DNA of 64,000 nucleotides. It comes from Sphingomonas anseongensis (GTDB lineage Bacteria > Pseudomonadota > Alphaproteobacteria > Sphingomonadales > Sphingomonadaceae). Below the pieces are notes generated by a model. It had not been told where the DNA came from and searched no databases. It worked only from the letters and a program-made list of their open reading frames with translations. This document shows positions 59,286-64,000 of this stretch, piece after piece. The stretch lies in contig NZ_JAMGBC010000001.1 in NCBI RefSeq assembly GCF_023516495.1, positions 682,001 through 746,000 on the forward strand, read 5' to 3'. The number at the start of each line of letters is the position of its first letter. Within the stretch, counting starts at the first letter, position 1. The translations under genes and the position numbers were made by a program.

Positions 59286-60596
59286 ATGGCCGATTTCGCT
59301 CGGTCGGACAGCGGCGCGGTCCAGACGCAGCTCGACCGGCTGGCGAAGCTATCGCCCGGCGGCGACCGCCTGGGGCTGGAGCGGATCGTCCAGCTGCTCG
59401 ACCGGCTGGGCCGCCCGCAGGACCGCCTTCCGCCGGTGCTCCACATTGCAGGAACCAACGGCAAGGGCTCGACCTGTGCCTTCCTCCGGGCGATGCTCGA
59501 AGCCGCTGGGTTCAATGTGCACATGTTCACCAGCCCGCACCTGGTGCGTTTCAACGAGCGAATTCGGATCGCTGGCAAGCTCGTCACCGACGAGCAGCTG
59601 GCCGAGCTACTGACCGAGGTTCTCGACTGCAGCCAGGACATCGAGCCGAGCTTCTTCGAAGTGGCGACCGCGGCCGCCCTTCTCGCCTTCTCCCGAACTC
59701 CCGCCGACGCCTGCATCCTGGAGGTCGGGCTCGGCGGGCGCCTGGACGCGACCAACGTCGTGGACCGGCCGCTGGTGTGTGGAATTGCCGGCCTGGGAAT
59801 CGACCACCGGCAGTGGCTCGGAAACCGGCTGAGCGACATCGCCGGCGAAAAGGCGGCAATCGCCAAGCGGGGGGTCCCGCTCGTCACCCAGCGCTATTCA
59901 CCGCCCGCGGCGCATCAGGTCCAGCGCAAGGCCGAGGAGGCTGGCGCGCCGTGGATCGGCCGAGGCGCTTTATGGGAGTCGCGCCTCATACGCGGAGAGA
60001 TCCACTATCGGGACTCCCACGGCGCATTGACGCTGCCGATGCCATCTCTCCCCGGGCGGCACCAGGCCGACAATGCCTCGCTTGCGGTGGCGATGCTGCG
60101 GCATCAGGACGTGCTTACCGTCGCTCCCGAAGCGATGGCGAAAGGCATTCGGTCGGCGACCTGGCCGGCGAGACTACAGAAGCTTGCTGCTGGGCCGCTA
60201 ACGGCAATGCTTCCGAAGGGAAGCGAATTGTGGATCGACGGCGGCCACAATGCGTCGGCGGCCCGGCAGGTCGCGGACCACCTGCGCCGGACAGCCCGAG
60301 ACAACTTACCCCTGGTGCTGATCTTCGCCAGCCTCACGACGAAGGACCCCCGGGCCATGCTGAAGCCATTCGCCGGGCTGGCGAGTGAGATCCACACGGT
60401 CCCGATCGCCGATTATGACTGCCGACCGCCGACCGCGCTTGCAGAGCTGGCGGCCGAACTCGGCTTCAGGGCGTCCGGCAACGAGACCGTTGAGCAGGCA
60501 CTCGGACGCGTTGGCCAGCCAGCGCGAGTGCTGATCTTCGGCTCGCTCTATCTCGCTGGCGAGGTGTTCCGCGCCAACGGAGAAATCCCCGACTAG
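59286..60596 (+). CDS. folC: Bifunctional folylpolyglutamate synthase / dihydrofolate synthase
   Basis: 436 residues of Mur-ligase fold. ATP loop is GTNGKGST (56-63), then TSPHLVRFNERI, EVGLGGRLDATNVV and WIDGGHNASAAR near the C-terminal domain. It adds glutamates to folates and, in bacteria, also makes dihydrofolate from dihydropteroate. One base from accD; its stop interlocks with the convergent transporter. Confidence 0.96.
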   Translation: MADFARSDSGAVQTQLDRLAKLSPGGDRLGLERIVQLLDRLGRPQDRLPPVLHIAGTNGKGSTCAFLRAMLEAAGFNVHMFTSPHLVRFNERIRIAGKLVTDEQLAELLTEVLDCSQDIEPSFFEVATAAALLAFSRTPADACILEVGLGGRLDATNVVDRPLVCGIAGLGIDHRQWLGNRLSDIAGEKAAIAKRGVPLVTQRYSPPAAHQVQRKAEEAGAPWIGRGALWESRLIRGEIHYRDSHGALTLPMPSLPGRHQADNASLAVAMLRHQDVLTVAPEAMAKGIRSATWPARLQKLAAGPLTAMLPKGSELWIDGGHNASAARQVADHLRRTARDNLPLVLIFASLTTKDPRAMLKPFAGLASEIHTVPIADYDCRPPTALAELAAELGFRASGNETVEQALGRVGQPARVLIFGSLYLAGEVFRANGEIPD

Positions 60597-61963
60597 GCTT
60601 TTGCCGGCCGGTCCTGGTCCGGATGCTCGGCGCGAACGTCTCCTCCGCCCTCCACGCCTGCGGTTCCGATCGACTGGTCGATCAGCCCCATCCGCATCAT
60701 GAACCAGAAGAGGACGATGCCAGGTACCGCGGCCGCAGTCGTGAGCAGGTAGAAGTTCACGTAACCCATCGCATCGATGAGCGCTCCGGCCGTCGTCCCT
60801 GTAAGGAAGCGACCGACAACGCTCGCCGCTGCGGAAATCAACGCATATTGCGAGGCCGTGAAGCGAAGGTCGCAGAGCGCCGAGAAATAAGCGACGACGC
60901 AAACGCCGCCGATGCCGCTGGCGATATTCTCGAAGCCGATTGCGCCCGCCATGCCCCAGTTGCTGTGGCCTGCCATCGCCAGCATCGCGAAGCTGAAGTT
61001 GGAGACGCCCATCAGGACGAGGCTGATCAGCACCGACCGCTTCATCCCCAGCTGCGCATACATAATGCCGCCGATGAAAATGCCGATCAGGTAGGCCCAG
61101 AAGCCCAGGCCCACGTCGTAGAGCGCAATCTCGTCATTGGTGAAATGCAGGTCGTCGAAGAGGAGGCGGAACGTCAGGTTCGCGAGCGTGTCCCCGATCT
61201 TGTGGAGGAGGATGAAGAGCAGCACGAGGAAGGCACCCTTGCGCGCAAAGAACTCGACGAACGGCCGCCAGATCGCAGCCACGGTGCGCGAGATGCCCTT
61301 CTTCTCGGCGGGTTCGCGGTGCCGTTGGGGCTCGCCCATCAAGAAAGCCGTCAGCATGGCTGGAAGAGCGAGGGCGGCACAGGCAAGGTACGCCGTGTGC
61401 CAATCAGACCGCGCAGCAACCACCAGGGCAAGCGCGCCTGCTCCAGCCGATCCGATCCGCCAGCCATATTGCGACATGCCCGACCCGACGCCCAGCTGGC
61501 GCGGCTCCAATATCTCGATCCGGTAGGCATCGATGACGATGTCGAAGGTCGCGCCGGCAAGCCCGACCAGGATTGCAGCGGTCACCGTCGACGCGAGGCT
61601 GGCCGAAGGGTCGACCAGCGCCAGATTCACGACCGCTGCCATCACTAGCGCACCGGCAAGCAGCATCCAGGACACGCGCTGCCCCAGACGCCCTAGCAAG
61701 GGCAGCCGCACTCCGTCGACGACCCAGGACCACAAAGGTTTGAGATTGTAGATGAGGAAGGCGAGCGTGAAGGCAGTGATCGTCGCCTTGTCGATGCCGT
61801 CCTGCTTCAGGCGCGTCGTCAGGGTCGCGCCGATCATCGCATATGGAAAGCCGGACGAGATGCCGAGGAAAAGGGCAGCGATCGGCGCCGCCTCGGTGTA
61901 GGGCCGAACTCCAGCCGGCAAAACGTGCCGCCAGTTGCGCTCAAGGTCGGCCTTTGTCCCCAT
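60593..61963 (-). CDS. AmpG-like MFS transporter (muropeptide permease type)
   Basis: 456 residues, twelve or more helices. It begins AALFLGISSGFPYAMIGATLTTRLKQDGIDK and continues KPLWSWVVDGVRLPLLGRLGQR, the AmpG family pattern, in which anhydro-muropeptides are imported for recycling. The length fits a compact AmpG without the longer C-terminal helices. The role is inferred. Confidence 0.85.
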   Translation of the reverse strand: MGTKADLERNWRHVLPAGVRPYTEAAPIAALFLGISSGFPYAMIGATLTTRLKQDGIDKATITAFTLAFLIYNLKPLWSWVVDGVRLPLLGRLGQRVSWMLLAGALVMAAVVNLALVDPSASLASTVTAAILVGLAGATFDIVIDAYRIEILEPRQLGVGSGMSQYGWRIGSAGAGALALVVAARSDWHTAYLACAALALPAMLTAFLMGEPQRHREPAEKKGISRTVAAIWRPFVEFFARKGAFLVLLFILLHKIGDTLANLTFRLLFDDLHFTNDEIALYDVGLGFWAYLIGIFIGGIMYAQLGMKRSVLISLVLMGVSNFSFAMLAMAGHSNWGMAGAIGFENIASGIGGVCVVAYFSALCDLRFTASQYALISAAASVVGRFLTGTTAGALIDAMGYVNFYLLTTAAAVPGIVLFWFMMRMGLIDQSIGTAGVEGGGDVRAEHPDQDRPAKA

Positions 61964-62024
61964 GTCCTAGCCCCTCCGTTGGATGCCCTTGCTTAACAGC
62001 CCGAACGGCGCTGAACAGGGGTGA

Positions 62025-62459
62025 TCAGCTGTCCACCGGCGGATAGATCTCGACGCCCTTGGGAGGTTTGACCTTCTCGCCTGCGAGAAGCCCGTCGACT
62101 GCCTCCAGCGCACCCTTCAGCTGGCGTTCCGTATAGGGCTTGGTCAGGCATCCGAGAGCGAGCAACCTGGCATTGTCGGGAATCTTGTGGCCGGTCGAGA
62201 ACAGCACCGGAATTCCGCGGCTTTTCGCCGCCTTGGCAAGATCTAGGCCGCTGCGCTCGCCGCTCAGCCTGACATCGCTGAGGACGAGGTCGACGTCCTC
62301 GCTGTCGAGCATTGCAATCGCATCGTCGAAGCTGTCGAGAGTCGCGACCACCTCGTAGCCGAGGTCGCCGAGCGTCACTTCGTTGTCGAACGCGGTCAGC
62401 GGCTCATCTTCGACGATGACGATCCGCTTGACGATACGCTTGCGCTTCCCGAACAGCAT
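62025..62459 (-). CDS. Single-domain response regulator (FAT-GUY-like)
   Basis: 144 residues, a receiver only. Phospho-acceptor Asp62 lies in LVLSDVRLSG, acidic pair in VIVEDEP, and the FSTGHK motif replaces the common T/S-loop, close to the FATGY of the SdrG-type regulators that feed the EcfG stress pathway in Sphingomonas. No output domain. Divergent from the pseudouridine synthase by 15 bases. Confidence 0.85.
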   Translation of the reverse strand: MLFGKRKRIVKRIVIVEDEPLTAFDNEVTLGDLGYEVVATLDSFDDAIAMLDSEDVDLVLSDVRLSGERSGLDLAKAAKSRGIPVLFSTGHKIPDNARLLALGCLTKPYTERQLKGALEAVDGLLAGEKVKPPKGVEIYPPVDS

Positions 62460-62474
62460 CTGGCCCCCAAAGGA

Positions 62475-63272
62475 ATGATAGACGTGCCAGCCGAACGAAT
62501 GAAGCGCCGTCCTGTGCCGCGCAAACGCCCAGGCCCGCCGGGCGCGCGCGAGGCGGGGCCGCAGCGCATCGCAAAGCTGCTAGCCCGCGCCGGAATCGCT
62601 TCGCGGCGAGAAGTCGAGAGGATGATCGCCGAAGGGCGCGTCGCCATCGACGGCCAGGCAGTGACGACCCCGGCTACTCTGCTCGAAGATCTGCGCGGCG
62701 TCACCGTTGACGGGAACGCAGTTCGTTCCGCCGAATCCACCCGGCTGTTCCGCTTCTACAAGCCCCAAGGGGCGCTTACCGCGGAGCGCGATCCCAAGGG
62801 CCGCCCGACGATCTACGATCGCCTTCCGCCCAACCTGCCGAGGCTGATGCCGGTCGGAAGGCTCGACTTCATGACCGAAGGCCTGCTGCTGCTTACCAAC
62901 GACGGCGAACTCAAGCGGCAGTTCGAGCTTCCGAAGACGGGCGTGGTTCGAACCTATCGCGCGCGGGCGTTCGGCAACGTGACACAGGAGCAGCTCGAAG
63001 CCTTGTCCGAGGGAGTCACTGTCGAAGGCGTCAACTACGGCTCGATAAATGCGAACCTCGAGCGGCGGACCGGCCGCAACTGCTGGATCGAGCTCAGCCT
63101 GACAGAGGGGAAGAACCGTGAGGTTCGGCGAGTCCTGGCACATCTCGGCCTAAAGGTGTCGCGGCTAATCCGGACCGCATACGGCCCGTTCGACCTGGCC
63201 GGGCTCGACCAGGGCCGGGTCGACGAAGTCCCGCGCCGCGAGCTCGACCACTTTCGAGCCACGCTCAAATGA
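62475..63272 (+). CDS. 23S rRNA pseudouridine synthase, RluB/RsuA family
   Basis: 265 residues: basic N-terminal tail, S4 domain (30-75, IAKLLARAGIASRREVERMI) and the RsuA-type catalytic domain with Asp131 in PVGRLDFMTEGLLLL and the GKNREVRRVL end. It makes pseudouridine in rRNA. Start is either 62475 or the ATG at 62499. Coupled to rsmD by ATGA. Confidence 0.9.
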   Translation: MIDVPAERMKRRPVPRKRPGPPGAREAGPQRIAKLLARAGIASRREVERMIAEGRVAIDGQAVTTPATLLEDLRGVTVDGNAVRSAESTRLFRFYKPQGALTAERDPKGRPTIYDRLPPNLPRLMPVGRLDFMTEGLLLLTNDGELKRQFELPKTGVVRTYRARAFGNVTQEQLEALSEGVTVEGVNYGSINANLERRTGRNCWIELSLTEGKNREVRRVLAHLGLKVSRLIRTAYGPFDLAGLDQGRVDEVPRRELDHFRATLK

Positions 63273-63805
63273 GAATCATCGCCGGGGAGTGGCGCGGGCG
63301 GAAGCTGGTGTCGCCACCCGGGATCAGCACCCGGCCGACCGCTGACCGGGTAAGGGAAACCTTGTTCTCGATGCTGGCGAGCAGGCTCGGAACCTTCGAG
63401 GGCCTTCGGGTCGCGGATCTCTATGCGGGCAGCGGGGCGCTTGGGCTGGAAGCCCTGTCACGAGGCGCAGCTTTCGCGTCTTTCGTCGAACAGGACCGGG
63501 GCGCGCTGGATGCGATCCGCGCGAATGTTGCCAGCCTGGAAGCGGAGGCGAAAACGCAAATTCTCGGCCGGGCGGTCGAAAGCGCACGAGTGGAGGCGTC
63601 CTTCGATCTCGTCTTCGCCGACCCGCCCTATACCGCAAGCTCGGGAACCAGGGCGCTGGGCATGATGCTTACAAACGGCTGGGTTGCCCAAGGGAGCTGG
63701 ATTGCCGTCGAGACCGAACGAGGCGACGCAGTGGAGCCCCAAGGGTGCGCGATCGACACCGAGCGCGACATCGGTGCCGCCCGGCTTACTTTGCTGCGCG
63801 CTTAG
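63269..63805 (+). CDS. rsmD: 16S rRNA (guanine(966)-N(2))-methyltransferase RsmD
   Basis: 178 residues. SAM loop ADLYAGSGALGLEALSRG near 50 and catalytic DPPY at 118-121 (VFADPPYTA). The N-terminal MRIIAGEWRGRKL is characteristic. It methylates G966 of 16S rRNA. The start overlaps the previous stop by 4 bases. Confidence 0.94.
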   Translation: MRIIAGEWRGRKLVSPPGISTRPTADRVRETLFSMLASRLGTFEGLRVADLYAGSGALGLEALSRGAAFASFVEQDRGALDAIRANVASLEAEAKTQILGRAVESARVEASFDLVFADPPYTASSGTRALGMMLTNGWVAQGSWIAVETERGDAVEPQGCAIDTERDIGAARLTLLRA

Positions 63806-64000
63806 TCTCTTTCGACTTCGCCAGGATCTCGTCGATCTCCTCCGCGATGCGCGCGCCCATCGCGGTAGCAGCGGCTTTGGCCGCATTCTTGATCACGGTC
63901 TTGGATGACCGGTCCTGGCGCTTGCTGAGGCCGCGTTGGGCAAAGGCTGCTAGCGCAGCGGCGGCTCCGGCGGCCAGGATATCCGCAACGAGAGGGCTCT
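63786..64000 (-). CDS. Small Ala-rich hypothetical protein, truncated at window edge
   Basis: Minus-strand frame open from the right edge to a TAA at 63786. The visible 71 codons read an Ala-rich helix (LAAGAAAALAAFAQRGL), a basic stretch (SKRQDRSSKTVIKN), then AAKAAATAMGARIAEEIDEIL and a Lys-rich end. It overlaps the rsmD end by 20 bases. Looks like a small helical, possibly membrane-associated protein; the start is outside. Confidence 0.6.
   Translation of the reverse strand, partial: SPLVADILAAGAAAALAAFAQRGLSKRQDRSSKTVIKNAAKAAATAMGARIAEEIDEILAKSKETKRAAK

Overview
The window looks like a chromosomal segment of a GC-rich alphaproteobacterium of the order Sphingomonadales (Sphingomonas or Sphingomicrobium type). 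The signs are an UrcA-family protein, a DUF6456 protein, a circularly permuted two-piece tmRNA with the tag ANDNEALAIAA, proline-tailed outer-membrane proteins, EcfG-type stress promoters (GGAAC-N16/17-CGTT-like) and the local gene orders rpsF-rpsR-rplI and lapA-pyrF-accD-folC. I see no phage, transposase, integron or CRISPR array. It reads as compact core and accessory chromosome, with many ATGA start/stop overlaps and four convergent gene pairs whose stop codons interlock in the same 4 bases.

Layout. 1-6.6 kb: start of dnaK, a GT87 membrane protein, fabD-fabG, an APC permease, a Rieske oxygenase and an outer-membrane beta-barrel with its own terminator. 6.6-9 kb: rpsF-rpsR-rplI behind a terminator-like leader hairpin, then a Gln/Gly-repeat stress protein. 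9-13.5 kb: GST, DUF6456, an XRE regulator, tRNA-Val(TAC), an S24 repressor and a MarR-type regulator. 13.5-23 kb: cysQ and a branched-chain acyl-CoA (leucine) degradation set: short-chain dehydrogenase, mccA, mccB, ivd and thiolase, with an M13 peptidase lipoprotein among them. 23-29 kb: exported RidA, SH3 protein, nitronate-monooxygenase-like protein, a Gly/His/Tyr-repeat exported protein, nadC, a metallophosphoesterase and a phosphotransferase. 29-40 kb: M3 peptidase, an aminotransferase preceded by a short relic of a phosphotransferase gene, an amidohydrolase, lemA-TPM-TPM-NUDIX, mscL and a second amidohydrolase. 39.9-40.2 kb: ssrA, invisible to ORF finding.

40-50 kb: lipoprotein, NUDIX, SWIB protein, an LD-carboxypeptidase, a D-aminoacylase-like amidohydrolase and a MurC/Mpl-like ligase (a possible cell-wall peptide salvage set), then a translationally coupled pair of a small 2H-phosphoesterase-like protein and a HAD phosphatase, followed by a LytS/LytTR two-component pair. 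50-64 kb: UrcA protein, DAACS symporter coupled to an exported methyltransferase, a seven-helix membrane protein, amine oxidase, DUF2383, cupredoxin, beta-lactamase-fold hydrolase, lapA-pyrF-accD-folC, AmpG-like transporter, a single-domain response regulator, an RluB-type pseudouridine synthase, rsmD and a truncated small gene.

How the parts fit. Several peptidases and amidohydrolases with export signals (M13, M3, three amidohydrolases) together with leucine and amino-acid catabolic genes suggest a peptide-using heterotroph. The most original candidate is the 2H/HAD pair at 45.8-46.7 kb, which could be a two-step phosphoester-processing module. The tmRNA, the phosphotransferase relic and the rpsF leader hairpin are further features that a protein-only annotation would miss.
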